DNA of 64,000 nt from the NCBI GenBank assembly GCA_900544295.1, contig UQUO01000004.1, forward strand, positions 62,001 through 126,000. The letters run 5' to 3'. Shown here in pieces: positions 17,666 to 27,900 of this stretch. The DNA comes from an uncultured Eubacteriales bacterium (GTDB lineage: Bacteria; Bacillota; Clostridia; Oscillospirales; Oscillospiraceae). The notes below the pieces were generated by a model. The model had not been told where the DNA came from, made no database searches, and worked only from the letters and a program-made list of their open reading frames with translations. A program made the translations under genes and the position numbers. Every line of letters begins with the position of its first letter. Positions within the stretch are counted from its first letter, which is position 1.

Positions 17666-19237
17666 TCACCTCGCTTTAGATGTGTAGGAGATGCGCGGGT
17701 CCATGACCGCCATGAGTATGTCGCCCATGATGGCGGAGATGATGAACAGCACGCCGTAGAACAGCGCCACGCCGACGATGACGGCGTTGTCGTAAGCCCC
17801 AATGGCCTGCACCAGCAGCCCGCCGACGCCGGGGATGAGGTACACCTGCTCCATGATTATCGCGCCGGAGAGCGCGCCGGTTATGGAGCCCGGTATGCCG
17901 TGGACTATCGGTATCGCGGCGTTTTTGAAGATGTGTTTGGTGAATATCTCCCGCTCGCTCAGGCCCTCGCTTCGGGCGAACTTCACGTAGTCGGAGTTCA
18001 TCTGGTCCACCATGTACCTGCGCATCCAGCGCATCTCGCCCGCTATGGCGCTGATGGCCGACGAGGCGATGGGCATTATGTACATGAGCCAGGTCGGGTT
18101 GTCGAGCGAGAAGGTCGTAGGCAGGCCCATCTTGTTGCCCACCGCCTTGAGCATGAGCATATAGGCCAGTCCCGGCACGGCCATGATGAGCACGACATAG
18201 GCATTGCCCAGGCTGTCCACCCAGGTGTCCTTTTTCTTTGCCATGAGTATGCCCAGCGGCAGGCCCAGCATATAGGCCAGGGCCGAGGCGATGATGCTGA
18301 CGATGAAGGAGTAATACATGCGCGAACCGCTGTCCTTCACCAGCGACACGTTGGTATAGTCGTCGTTATAGAGCTCGGCATAGACCAGGTTCAGCTCCCG
18401 CGAGCCCGCAAGGTAGGTCGCCGAGTGCAGGTCGTCCGCGCTGTTCTGGACGGCGCCGCTGGGGTAATAGGTGGTCGAACGGACGTAGTTGCCCTGCGGC
18501 TGGACCATCGTCTCAAAGGCGTCCATGCCCTTGTTGACGCTGTAGCTAGTGCCGAGGCGCATGGTCAGGAAATTCTGATGTATATACGGAAAACGGTTGT
18601 CGAAGTAGAGCAGGTACTTGTGGAATGTACCGTTACCCAGGATCGCCGGGGAAAACTTTTCCCCGCCGTAGGCCGGGTCGTAAAGCGTGAAGGTGAGGCC
18701 CCTGTCCTCGATGTTCTCTTCGACGTAGTTGATGTTGTCAAATTCAAAGATGCCGGTAAAAAAGTTCCACAGGCGTATGAGGAGCGGGGTGTTCTGATAG
18801 GCGAAGAGGCTGGCTGTGCCGCCGGTCGCGACGCGGTTCGGCGTCGCCATTACCGCGTCCAGGCGTACCACAGTGTAGCCCAGGGCCTCATACTCCTCGG
18901 TGAAGCGCGCGATGTAGCCCGCAACTTCGTCGCTGTCTCGCTCAGGAGTGCGCCCGATGGCAGCCGCGTCGGAGCGTTCCTCCTCATCGAGCTCCCCGCT
19001 CGCGACGAGCTGATTGAGCCAATCGGTATACGGCACGTAGTCGAGGTAGTCGTACTCCTCCCATTTCTGGTACATGTAGAGGGTCCTCTGGTTGTTGCTC
19101 AGCTTCACATACTGCTCGTCCTCCGCGAAAATGAGCGTGTCGTCCAGCCAGGAGAAGGCCATCATCATTATAAGCGCTATAGCTATAACAACCGAGATGC
19201 AGCCTCGGAAAAACCGTCTGAAAAAATACTTTACCAT
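17666..19237 (-). CDS. Peptide ABC transporter permease, DppB/OppB-like, with a 275-residue external insertion
   Basis: 523 residues against about 310-340 for ordinary DppB. The first membrane helix (about 12-29) is followed by about 275 residues (31-305) predicted to lie outside the membrane, then by the usual five-helix core. The core begins YYSFIVSIIASALAYMLGLPLGI and its ATPase-contact loop is YVKFARSEGLSEREIFTKHIFKN. It ends MGDILMAVMDPRI, the usual DppB ending. Enlarged loops after TM1 are known in some OppB lineages, but this one is close to the size of the core itself. The insertion probably docks the equally enlarged binding protein. Confidence 0.85.
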   Translation of the reverse strand: MVKYFFRRFFRGCISVVIAIALIMMMAFSWLDDTLIFAEDEQYVKLSNNQRTLYMYQKWEEYDYLDYVPYTDWLNQLVASGELDEEERSDAAAIGRTPERDSDEVAGYIARFTEEYEALGYTVVRLDAVMATPNRVATGGTASLFAYQNTPLLIRLWNFFTGIFEFDNINYVEENIEDRGLTFTLYDPAYGGEKFSPAILGNGTFHKYLLYFDNRFPYIHQNFLTMRLGTSYSVNKGMDAFETMVQPQGNYVRSTTYYPSGAVQNSADDLHSATYLAGSRELNLVYAELYNDDYTNVSLVKDSGSRMYYSFIVSIIASALAYMLGLPLGILMAKKKDTWVDSLGNAYVVLIMAVPGLAYMLMLKAVGNKMGLPTTFSLDNPTWLMYIMPIASSAISAIAGEMRWMRRYMVDQMNSDYVKFARSEGLSEREIFTKHIFKNAAIPIVHGIPGSITGALSGAIIMEQVYLIPGVGGLLVQAIGAYDNAVIVGVALFYGVLFIISAIMGDILMAVMDPRISYTSKAR

Positions 19238-19262
19238 AAGCGCGCTCCCTTTAATGGGGAGA

Positions 19263-19286
19263 GGCGGATGGCGCTAGCCATCCGCC
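19263..19286 (-). other. Stem-loop between the large binding-protein gene and its permease genes
   Basis: A perfect 10-base stem (GGCGGATGGC at 19263-19272 with its complement at 19277-19286) and a 4-base loop. On the minus strand it lies between the binding-protein stop and the permease start, with no T run. It is the third hairpin of this type in the window and probably protects the upstream binding-protein message. Confidence 0.65.
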
Positions 19287-19320
19287 CCGCCTGGATTGCT
19301 TCCATTGCTCTTGTGGTGTA

Positions 19321-21473
19321 TTACCAGATGCCCATCTTCCGGATGGCAAAGCCGTCGCCGTAGGGCAGCAGGCCGTCGAGGTAGGTCTCGGGGTCGCCGA
19401 AGTCGGCGCCGATGCCGCCCAGGCCGCCGAGGTCGTAGTTGTACTCCGCGCCGGAGTTGGTGTTGAACCAGGAGTTCAGGTTCTCAGTCGCGTCCTGGCA
19501 CTCGATGAGCGAGACCTGGACCACGCCGCCCAGGGCCTGCTCTATGCAGGTCTTGAGCACGACCGCCTGATTCGTGGCGGTCTCGTTGTAGGCGCTGTAG
19601 GGGTAATCGAGGACTATCGGGTTCTCAGCGCTCACCTCGTAGCCCATGGCGCCGAGCTCCTCAATAGCGAGTTCGAGCTCGCTCAAGGCGTTTTCCACGT
19701 TGTACCAGCCGTCAAAGCCGTCGCTGGAGTGGTTTTCCTCGTCCCAAACCTTGAAAGGATATCCGTCGGCCGTGACCTGGGCCTGGACTATCTCGCCGTA
19801 GAAGGTGCCCGCCTCAAAGCTCGTGGGCGTGCCGTTTATATCAACAGTGACGTCCTCCTCCAGGCTGACGAAGTCGCCGGGCACATAGCTGTTGCGCAGG
19901 CAGACATACTTGAGGTCCTCGCCCAGGCTCTGGGAGATGTAGCTGGCGCGGTCGATGGAGTAGCCGAGGGCCAGGCGGAAGTGCTGGTTCTGAAGGGCCG
20001 CGCGGCTGACTTCCTTCTGCTCATCGGTCTTCTGCGACACACAGGCGCCGTCCGGGACGTTCGCGTAGACCTGGCGGTTCTCGTTAAACCACATAAGGAA
20101 AATGTTCGTGACGTTGGGCGCTACGTGGACGTACTTGTCGAAGTTGCCGTCCTTCTTTGCCATTTCAAGCTGGGCGGTGTCGAGCACCATGGTGGTACCT
20201 ACGCCGTTCACGGTGAAGTCGTTGTACTCGCGTGTGACGTCGCTGCCGTCGTCATAGATGAAGTTCACGGCCTTTATCTGGACGTTTTCGGCGTTCCAGT
20301 AGCTCTCGTTGGCTATGTAGTTGATGGAGTTCTTATCCGTGACGTTCGTGCACAGGTAGGGGCCGCAGTAGGCGATATGGTCCTGATCAGTGCCGTACAT
20401 ATAGGTGCTGCTGGCTATGGCCTCGTCGTACTCCGCTATGCCGAACACGCCGCCCTGGCTCAGATAGTAGTTGCGGCTCATGGGGGTGAAGCAGGCGTCG
20501 GCTATCATGGTCATGAAGTACGGGCACTCCTCAGTGAGCGTGTACTGGAGGGTGTGGTCGTCAACAGCCTTGACGCCGACTGTGGAGAAGTCCGTCGTCT
20601 CGCCGTAAACGTAGGCGTCGATGCCCTCAAGCACGCCGAGCAGCATGTTGATGGCGCTGCCGCCGGCGTCGGCCACGTGCTGCAGGCCCGCGACCCAGTC
20701 GTCCGCGGTCAGCTCCGCGACCTGGCGGCCCTGGCTGTCCACCCAGACCACGCCCTCGCGGATGTAGAAGGTGTAGGTCAGGCCGTCCTCGCTGACGTCA
20801 TAGCTCGTGGCGAGGTGGGGCTGGAGCTCGCCCTCGCTGTTGTACTGGTAGAGGTAGTCCACAAAGCTCGCGTCGTCGTGGTAGTCCCCGTCGCTAAGGA
20901 AGTCCCAGGTCGTGCCGACGCGGTCAAAGGTGGTGGTGGCGGTGTCCGTGAAGGTGTAGCCCTGCTCGGTCAGATAGTCCACGGCGCTCTGCGTGTAGGT
21001 GCCGGTGCCGGTGAGCTCGTACCACATCTCGACGAGGTGATCATAGTCCTCGGTGGTGATTATCTCGTTCGTTATCACCATCTGGTCGTAATACACCCGG
21101 TCGCCCAGCCAGGCGGCGTAGCCGCCCGCGCGGAAAGGCACGCGGCTCATGGCGTAGCAGCCGCCGGCGGTGTACATCGGCGTGGCGACGCCGCTCTCGA
21201 GGAACTTGGCCTCGGATATTGCCATCAGCGCCCAGCGCTCGCTGAGCGTCTCGGCCTCAAAGGCAGCCATATAGGCGTCGTAAAACTCGCCCATCGCGGC
21301 CATGTAGATGTCCTCGTCGTTTTCGAGGATGCCGCCCTCGGCAGGGGTCTCCTCGCTCGGTGAGGGCGTGTCCGTGGTCTCCGCGGGCGTGTCCGCGCCT
21401 CCGCAGGCGGCCAGCGAGAGCACCATGGCGAGGCACAACGCCAGGGCCAATGCTTTTTTATCCAGTCTCTCAT
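19321..21473 (-). CDS. Large family 5 oligopeptide-binding lipoprotein, with an apparent one-base frameshift in the signal peptide
   Basis: About 717 residues, larger than typical OppA. The mature part has both lobes, for example LATSYDVSEDGLTYTFYIRE, then the lobe II transition QNQHFRLALGYSIDRASY. The proper start appears to be the ATG at 21473, preceded by AGGGGGAG. From there the frame reads MRDWIKKH and soon leaves the signal sequence. If the run of six A (minus strand, 21454-21459) had seven, the frame would read MRDWIKKALALALCLAMVLSLAACGG, a perfect lipoprotein signal. So either the base count is wrong or the tract slips. Without correction only a TTG start inside the hydrophobic core is left. 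It leads the operon with dppB, dppC, oppD, oppF and the anchored protein. Confidence 0.82.
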
Positions 21474-21579
21474 CTTTTTCTCCCCCTTCAAAGATCTATA
21501 TCCAAACGCCGCTCAGGGCAGCGGTGTTCAGGACAGTTCTTTGCGATACCCCTAGTCCCTATATATTTTGATGAATAAA

Positions 21580-21608
21580 ATGCTACAACAATTTGCACTC
21601 ATTGTCAA
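21580..21608 (-). promoter_or_regulatory. Promoter of the enlarged peptide transporter operon
   Basis: On the minus strand TTGACA (21603-21608) and TAGCAT (21580-21585) are separated by exactly 17 bases, about 110 bases before the start at 21473. The element TTGTAG occurs twice nearby, once upstream of the -35 and once at the -10, and could be a regulator half-site. The rest of the 390-base gap 21474-21863 holds the M16C terminator and nothing else recognised. Confidence 0.55.
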
Positions 21609-21820
21609 TGATGACATACTACAATTTACACCAAATTTCGTGCCGCTATTTTCATCGGTGTGCTGTTAAATAGCTAAAGCGCCGCACGCCACAGTGGCAT
21701 TTTGGCCGTTTTTTACCGTTTCAGGCCGTATGTGTCCCTTAAGCCTCTCTGCCGTTGGGGAAGAAGGAAGAGTGAAGGACATGCAGGGGAAATGAATCCT
21801 TACATACCAAATACGGGTAT

Positions 21821-21847
21821 AAAAAACCTCCCCATGTTGGGGGAGGT
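21821..21847 (-). terminator. Terminator of the M16C peptidase gene
   Basis: Read on the minus strand, ACCTCCCC(C) pairs with GGGGAGGT around a short loop (21826-21847), followed by TTTTTT (21821-21826). It lies 17 bases beyond the stop codon at 21864 and is the clearest intrinsic terminator of this side of the window. Confidence 0.8.
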
Positions 21848-21863
21848 CCGGGTTTTATTTTGC

Positions 21864-24737
21864 TTAAAGGCCGAGCACCTCGTCCAGGGAGCAGCGCTCA
21901 AGTTCCGCCCGCGGTGCAAGGACGCAGACAGCGGGCTTTTCAAAAACCTGTTCCAGCTTCTCTGCCACTGCAGCGAGGTCGGCGCAGCTGCCGCCCAGCA
22001 ACTGCGCTCTGCGGGCGCGGCGCATTTCATAGGTTATGCCGCGGAAATAGAGGTCGTCGGCCTCCTCGCCTTTGGCGCGCGGAGTGAGCAGAGGCTCCCC
22101 GGCTGCGACGGCGCCGGTTATGAGGCCGTCGAGGTCCGGCCCTCCCGAGGCGAAACCGCGCAGGAACTGCGGCGCCCCGGCGTAGGTCCGAAGCGTTGCA
22201 GCGGCGCTCGGGTCGCGGTAGGAGTAGCAGCCGTCGAAGCCGCTCACGCGGGTCACCATGCCTGTGCCGTAGGCCCCGCCCTGCACACGGACTGCGTTCC
22301 AGAGGTATTCGAGCGAGACGACGCGCCCTGCCAGCTGCCAGCGGCCGTCCAGCCCTCCGCCGAGCCCGCCCATGGCGGCATAGCCGACGTCGGAGGGTAT
22401 CTCTATGCCCTCCCGGCGCAGGCCGCGCGCGGCGATGCCGGCGCCGGACACGCCTGCGCCCTCCGGAAGGGAGCCGACCAGCGCGGCCACGGCCTCGTCC
22501 ACCTCCGCGCTGCGCTTGCCCGTCACGCTGACAGTCAGCCCGCGGCGGCCGATGATCCGCCCTGCCAGAGCGGTCAGCGTCTCCGAGAGCGCGGTGAAGT
22601 CCGTCCCTGCGGCCTGCCGCTTGAGCCAGCAGTAGCAGTCGTAGCCGTTGGCCCACTCGTTTGCGGCGGCGCCCGCCGTGAGCTGGGAGGCCGCGCGGCC
22701 CATGGCGGAGGCGTGGCCGTTGTTTACAAGCTGCTGCTGCATCGCCGTGCGCCGCTGGCGCAGGATATCGGTAATCTCCCTCTCAGAATTGAGCCGGCTG
22801 CCTGTCAGCACCTCTGAGAGCAGGCCGAGGGCCTTGCCCATGCTGCTCTCCAGCGCGCTGACCCTGGCGGTCAGCTTTGCGCAGTAGCGCTCCGCGCTTC
22901 GCTCGTAAGCATCTACGGAGAAGCTGAGGCTGCCGCAGTGCAGCCGTATCAGGCTGCTGAGCTCCTGCGCCGTGTGGTCAGCGGTGTCCACCTTTCCCAA
23001 GAGCTCACCCAGGAAGCTCGCCGCCGCTGTCTCCTCCCCGCCCAGGCCCGTGATATCGAAATAGAGCGAGACATAGCTTATGCCGGGCGCGGGCAGCTCG
23101 TGACGCAGCAGCGTCACGCCGCAGATGCTGTCCTCCTGCGTGGGATACTCCTCCGGCTCAGGGCTTATGTCGCTGAGCTCAAGCCTGGGCAAAGTCGCAA
23201 GGGCCTCCGGGCTGTCCGAGCCCGCCTGCCATGCCTCAAGCGCTGCCTGCTGCGAGGCGATGAGCGCGCGCTCCTCGCCGCTCCAGGCGGCGGCTATGGC
23301 CTCAAGCTGTTTCGCGTCGCCCTCGCGCCGCTCCTCGCCCGCCGTGTGGGAGGGGACCATGACGACCTCGCAGCCATGGGGGTTCTCCAGCAGCACCGTG
23401 CGGATGAGCTCCTCAAAATAGCCCTCTCCCATTCTGGCGCGCAGCCTGTCGAAGAGATCGCCGACCTCCACCAGCGCCTCGGGCGCGCCGCCGTGCAGCC
23501 AGCTGTCGAGCACGCCGAAGCTGATGCCAAGGCCCTGCGGATAGTAGCCATAGTCCCGCTCGCGCATCTGAAACTCCAGATTCGCCATCGCAGCCTCCAG
23601 CTCGCCACGGTCAAGGCCGTTTTCGGCCAGGTCCGCAAGAACAGCGCGCAGCTTCTCCCCGGCGGGAGCGAGCTTGTCCTCGCTGAGGTTGCGTATCTCA
23701 AGCTTTATGAATGGCTGGGCGCAGCCGTCCCAGAGCATCATGCTGACCGCTTCGCCCAATCCTGCGGCAAGCAGCTCCCGCGTGAGCACGGATTGGTTGT
23801 TGCCACACAGGACGGTGCATAGCAGCTGCATTGCCGTCATGCGCTCGCGGTCCGTTATCTCCCCCGCCACACGGCCCCAGGCGAGACGGTAGCGTTCGCC
23901 CTCGTCCTCCTCTGCGGGCAGCTCGTAGGCGACGCGCTGCTCCGGCGCGCGTACGGGCCTTTGCAGCCCCGGCACGGGCAGGCGCTCCCCCGGCTCGGCG
24001 GAGGCGAGATATTCCCCGTCCAGGATGCCGAGCACGGCGTCGATATCCACGTCGCCGTCGAGGAAGACGTAGGCGTTCGATGGGGAGTAGAAGCGGCGGT
24101 GGAAGTCCAGAAACTTCTCGTACGTGAGCTCGGGGATGTGCTCCGGGTCGCCGCCGGAGACGAAGCGGTAGGGCGTGTCCGGGTAGAGCGCACGCATGAT
24201 GGCGTTCTCCTCCAGCTCATCTGCGTCCGCAAAGGCGCCGCGCATCTCGTTATAGACCACGCCCTTGCGGCCCGGCCTGCCCTCGGCGTCGAGCTCGTAG
24301 TGCCAGCCCTCCTGGCGGAAGATCTCCGGCCGGCTGTAGATGAGCGGGCGGAACACCGCGTCGAGGTAGACGCGCATGAGGTTAAGAAAGTCCTTGGGGT
24401 TGCGGCTGGATATGGGGTAATAGGTCTTGTCCGGGTAGGTCATGGCGTTCAGGAAGGTGTTCATGGAGGTCTTCATGAGCTCCACGAAGGGCTCCCTGAC
24501 CGGGTAGCGCTCCGAGCCGCAGAGCACGGAGTGCTCCAGGATGTGAAAGACTCCGGTGTCGTCCTCCGGCAGGGTCGGGAAGGCGATGCCGAAGGTCCGG
24601 TTGACCTCGTCCCGTTCGAGCCAGACGAGCTCCAGCCCCGTGCGCTCATGGCGCAGGTGGTGCATGACCGCGCCGAGCTCCGGCAGCGGCTGAGTGCGCA
24701 AAACTGCAAAGCCGTGATTTGTTGTTCCGCTGAGCAT
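21864..24737 (-). CDS. M16C family zinc metallopeptidase (presequence-protease/insulinase type)
   Basis: 957 residues, the usual size of the PreP-like M16C group, made of two similar halves. The inverted zinc motif HxxEH is HILEH at 65-69, and Glu164 in YNEMRGAF is the likely third ligand. The second half has no zinc motif, as is normal, but forms the other side of the peptide chamber. No signal peptide is present, so it degrades oligopeptides of about 10-65 residues in the cytoplasm. Placed between the peptide transporter and the surface protein, it fits a peptide-utilising lifestyle. It has its own terminator and stands alone on its strand. Confidence 0.92.
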   Translation of the reverse strand: MLSGTTNHGFAVLRTQPLPELGAVMHHLRHERTGLELVWLERDEVNRTFGIAFPTLPEDDTGVFHILEHSVLCGSERYPVREPFVELMKTSMNTFLNAMTYPDKTYYPISSRNPKDFLNLMRVYLDAVFRPLIYSRPEIFRQEGWHYELDAEGRPGRKGVVYNEMRGAFADADELEENAIMRALYPDTPYRFVSGGDPEHIPELTYEKFLDFHRRFYSPSNAYVFLDGDVDIDAVLGILDGEYLASAEPGERLPVPGLQRPVRAPEQRVAYELPAEEDEGERYRLAWGRVAGEITDRERMTAMQLLCTVLCGNNQSVLTRELLAAGLGEAVSMMLWDGCAQPFIKLEIRNLSEDKLAPAGEKLRAVLADLAENGLDRGELEAAMANLEFQMRERDYGYYPQGLGISFGVLDSWLHGGAPEALVEVGDLFDRLRARMGEGYFEELIRTVLLENPHGCEVVMVPSHTAGEERREGDAKQLEAIAAAWSGEERALIASQQAALEAWQAGSDSPEALATLPRLELSDISPEPEEYPTQEDSICGVTLLRHELPAPGISYVSLYFDITGLGGEETAAASFLGELLGKVDTADHTAQELSSLIRLHCGSLSFSVDAYERSAERYCAKLTARVSALESSMGKALGLLSEVLTGSRLNSEREITDILRQRRTAMQQQLVNNGHASAMGRAASQLTAGAAANEWANGYDCYCWLKRQAAGTDFTALSETLTALAGRIIGRRGLTVSVTGKRSAEVDEAVAALVGSLPEGAGVSGAGIAARGLRREGIEIPSDVGYAAMGGLGGGLDGRWQLAGRVVSLEYLWNAVRVQGGAYGTGMVTRVSGFDGCYSYRDPSAAATLRTYAGAPQFLRGFASGGPDLDGLITGAVAAGEPLLTPRAKGEEADDLYFRGITYEMRRARRAQLLGGSCADLAAVAEKLEQVFEKPAVCVLAPRAELERCSLDEVLGL

Positions 24738-24822
24738 GTTTCTCCTCCTTGGTCATCTTTCCGATATTATAGCCCAAACGCCCTTCCCATGCCACATATT
24801 TTTCCGCATGGCAAATACATGC

Positions 24823-24851
24823 TTGAAACCAGCTCGTTTTAAATATAATAT
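24823..24851 (+). promoter_or_regulatory. Probable promoter of the giant surface protein gene
   Basis: TTGAAA (24823-24828) lies upstream of an AT-rich stretch offering TATAAT (24844-24849, spacing 15) or TAATAT (24846-24851, spacing 17). It is the only AT-rich segment in the 186-base gap before the start at 24924. A GAAGGGAG ribosome-binding site precedes the ATG. Confidence 0.5.
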
Positions 24852-24923
24852 ATAGATATAGTAAAAGTCTGACGCCCAAGTACATTATCCAGCGGCACAC
24901 CCGCCCGAAAGAAGGGAGTTTCA

Positions 24924-27900
24924 ATGAAAAAACGACTTGTCAGCATCCTTCTGGTTTTGATTTTCCTCACCGCGCTTACCCCCGCGAGCGCGTATGACCC
25001 GTATGAACCGATCCTGATCGCAACGGTCGAGCGCGACGGGCACTCCGTGAGGTTTTACGCAAACATATCCAACGGCTTTAATCGTGTCACGGCCATGTAT
25101 GAGGCTTTTGATTACGCCAAGGGCGCAACGGCGACTGTCAGCTTGGAAAACGAAATCTCGTTGGCTGCCGGAGGCGATAGAGGCGAGACCGTCGTAATAG
25201 ATGACCCGAATTCCAACATCACCGTCAAGCCCGGCATATGGAACGGCGGGATTGTCAGCCGCTCGCCCAACCCTGTTTTCAAGGTTACCGCCGGTTCCCT
25301 GACGCTGAGCGGCCTCACGACCCATGCGCAGTACCTCATCGAGGCAAGCGGCGATGGCACGCATGTCGCAGTTGAAAACTGCAAAGTCATCTCAGGCGGC
25401 GAGTACGATTGCTGCATACAGGTCTCCGGCGGAGCCAGCCTCAGGGTGGCCGACAGCAATATAAGCAAATACCATACGGCCATCGCAGTCATAGGCAGCC
25501 CCGTGAGCAGGACTACCGCCGTCATCGAGGGCTGGACCAGCCAGGCAATCCTCGCCGACGAATACGCCGTATCCGTCACAGACGGCGCGAGCGTCAGCGT
25601 GAGCGGCAATACCCTGCTGCAGGCCGACGACTCCCTGGGCGGCTGCGGCCTCTATGTGGACGGCAGCAGCTCCGCCTCGCTCTCAGGCGGGCGGTATAAA
25701 GGCACGTACTACGGGCCGGGCCTCGGCGGCGCCGTCAGGTGCGAGGGCGCTTTGACCATCGGCGGCCTGCTTGAGGACGGCTTCACCTTCTATGACGAGT
25801 CCGGCAAGGCCGTCGGCGATGACACGCTCGCCAGCCAGCTGCTCAACGACAGCCAGACTTACAGCGTCGGGCAGCTGAGCGACGACGACAACAACCCCGT
25901 GGCGATAGTCACCACGGCGGACGGCGCGAAAAAGCAGTTCTTTGCAGACGATTATCAGGACGGCGCGACCGGCGCGCTCTGCGCGGCCTGGGAATACGCC
26001 GACAACGGCGGCTCCGCCTCGCTGCTGCTGGTCAGGAGCGTGACCTATGCCGACTCCTCTCCCCTGCAGCTCATCTCGGGCGGCAGCCTCACGCTGAACA
26101 TGATGTCCGGTGTGACGCTGACCAATAACATAAACGAGCTCATCCAGCTCACAAGCGGCACGCTCCGCATCGAGAGCGGGAACCTCAGCTCCGCGGACAA
26201 AACCGCCGTCCGCGTCGTGGACGGTGAGCTCGAAGTCTGCGGCGGCAGCATAGCCGTCACCGGCGCTGCGAACGCCATCCTGGCCCACAGAGGGGCCATG
26301 GTGAATATCACCGACGGACAGATAAGCCTTGACGGCTGCAACAAGGATGGTTATGCCGCGGTCTACGCCGAGGCGGGCGGCAGCGTCGGCATTGCCGGCG
26401 GCGAGATAAGCCTCACGGGCTGCGCCGGGAATAACTGCGCCGCGGTCTATGCCGAGGCGGGCAGCACCGTGGGCATCTCCGGCGGCGAGGTCAGCCTCTC
26501 GGACTGCACGGGCGAAGGCTGCGCCGCAGTTTACGCCACTCAGCCCGGCGCAGTGCAGCTCTACGGCGGCGTATTCAACAGCAGCGGTACGGCCTTCAAG
26601 ACCACCGGCAGCGTAAAGGACATGCTGGCCTCCAACTTCTTCTTCTACCGCGGCGAGGAAGGCAGCGAGAAGCTGGTTGAGGGCGACGATGAACTGAGCG
26701 CATCGTCCCTCGGCAATAATGAGCGTTTCACCGTGCTGATGGGCCAGCACGGGCAGGTCGTGGCCTCGGTTACGACTGACGACGGGACGATGAAGAACTT
26801 CACCATGGGCGACGGGCTGACGGCGGAGCAGGCGCTTGCGGAGGCCATGGACTACGCGGACAGCATCGGCAAGTCCACGCTGACGCTGCAGAGGAGCGTC
26901 GATATAACCCGGCCCCTGCAGGTTTACGGCAACGACACCGTCCTGACGCTGGAGATGGCGGGAAGCTCCGTGCTCACCATGCAAAGCGCGGCGGAGGGCG
27001 TCATCCAGGTCCTGAACGGCGAGCTTGTGCTCGATGGCGGCATCATACACGCGGGCGGCGAGGGCGCGGTCGGCGTTAAAATGAGCGGCGACAGCCGCGT
27101 CAGGGTGACCGGCTGCGAGATAGACGCGGGCAGCGCCTCCGGCTCCGTCGCCGTCAGCGTTGCGGACGACGCGCATCTGGAGCTCACGGGCGGCGAGCTG
27201 CTGGGCGAGACCGGCGTGCGCCTTGAAAGCAGCGAGCTTGCCAGTACGCTGACCATCTCCGACCTTGCCTATGTCAACGGCAGCGCCTATGGCATCTACG
27301 CCAAGAGCGGCAGCATAAACTTCACCGGCGGGCTTGTCAACTCCGGCGGCTGCGGCATCTACCTGAACTCTACGAGCAGCGTGAGCCTCACAATGAGCAG
27401 CGGCGCCACCGTCGTCGCGAAGGGCAGCGGCGAAGCCGTCGGCGTGCTGCTAAGCAGCGGGGCTGAGGCCGTCATCGGCGGCGGAGCAAGCATCGAGGCA
27501 AGCTCCACCGGCGGCAGGGCCTACGGCGTCAGCCAGGCCTCTGGCAAGCTCACGGTCACAGGCAGCGCCTCCGTGAGCGCCGCGTCCGGAAGCGGCCAGG
27601 CCTGCGGCGCCTTCCTGACCGGCGGCGAGGCGGCCATAAGCGGCGGCAGCTTCGAGGGCAGCAGCTCTGTCAGCGGCTCCGCCAGCGGCCTCGGCGTCGG
27701 AGCGCAGGCCAAGTTGTCGCTCACCGGCGGCAGCTTCACGGCCTCCGGCGGATACGCCGTGACGGCCTTTGCCGAGGGCGACGATGTCGGCAGGCTGCTG
27801 GGAGAAGGCTGCGCCTATTTTGACAGCGAGGGAACCAAGCTTGACGGCTCAAGCGTCCAGCACCTGGGCGAAAACGCTGGCGTCACCGTAAAGTCCGAGA

